In this document: one piece after another, positions 5,631 to 5,663 of the stretch
Layout of the letters: each line of letters opens with the position of its first letter
How positions within the stretch are numbered: position 1 is the stretch's first letter
Assembly: GCA_023255355.1 (NCBI GenBank)
Contig: JALRIU010000341.1
Location: 1-5,663 of the forward strand
Reading direction: 5' to 3'
Length of the DNA: 5,663 bases
Origin: Pseudomonadales bacterium
GTDB lineage: Bacteria > Pseudomonadota > Gammaproteobacteria > Pseudomonadales > JAHEIH01
Made by a program: the position numbers and the translations under genes
The notes under the pieces: model-generated
Database searches by the model: none
Told to the model about the DNA's origin: nothing
Seen by the model: only the letters and a program-made list of their open reading frames with translations

Positions 5631-5663
5631 TTAAATTGGGAAGTGACCGGCCTCTGTTTCTAT
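5631..5663 (-). CDS. C-terminal tail of an unidentified gene entering from the right
   Basis: Only ten codons are visible, reading IETEAGHFPI and then TAA at 5633-5631. The call rests on the stop being followed 17 nt later by a well-formed intrinsic terminator on the same strand. The fragment is too short to identify. Another minus-strand frame stays open from 5662 to about 5527, but it runs through the terminator stem and has unlikely composition. Confidence 0.4.
   Translation of the reverse strand: METEAGHFPI

Noticed and set aside
5527..5662. Minus-strand frame open from the right edge to near 5527
   Set aside because: It reads through a GC-rich terminator hairpin and its translation has no protein-like character; the frame ending at 5631 fits the terminator position better.

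Overview
The window reads as part of a gammaproteobacterial chromosome, probably from a marine or other aquatic species. Base composition is moderately AT-rich. The gene set includes a YhbW-type luciferase-like oxidoreductase, an exported DsrE-like protein, a cytochrome c' / cytochrome b561 pair and an OprO/OprP-like porin. No single feature fixes the genus. I see no mobile element, CRISPR array, rRNA or tRNA.

Left block (1-2024, all minus strand, transcribed right to left): a luciferase-like flavin oxidoreductase, then an exported DsrE/DsrF-like protein 21 nt downstream, then a ChaC-type gamma-glutamylcyclotransferase 3 nt further on. The ChaC gene runs off the left edge. The tight spacing indicates one operon, and a perfect TATAAT box at 2057-2062 lies just upstream. 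The ChaC gene is in the same frame as the DsrE-like gene and is separated from it only by TAA-TCG-ATG.

Middle block (2025-3353): a plus-strand membrane cytochrome b561 meets a minus-strand periplasmic cytochrome c' tail to tail. Their stop codons overlap in one TTAA. The two proteins make a plausible quinol-to-periplasm electron-transfer pair, but they are transcribed from separate promoters. The cytochrome c' promoter region carries a palindrome over its likely -10 box.

Right block (3315-5663, minus strand): the tail of a further gene and its terminator, then a porin with a TTG start, an AIG2-type gamma-glutamylcyclotransferase and an exported Dabb-domain protein. The block ends in a clear intrinsic terminator.

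Two unrelated gamma-glutamylcyclotransferase families therefore occur within about 4 kb. Together with the DsrE-like protein and the flavin oxidoreductase this hints at thiol or glutathione metabolism, though that link is inference. Most genes belong to known families. What is less usual is their arrangement: the in-frame junction, the shared-stop cytochrome pair and the porin start.
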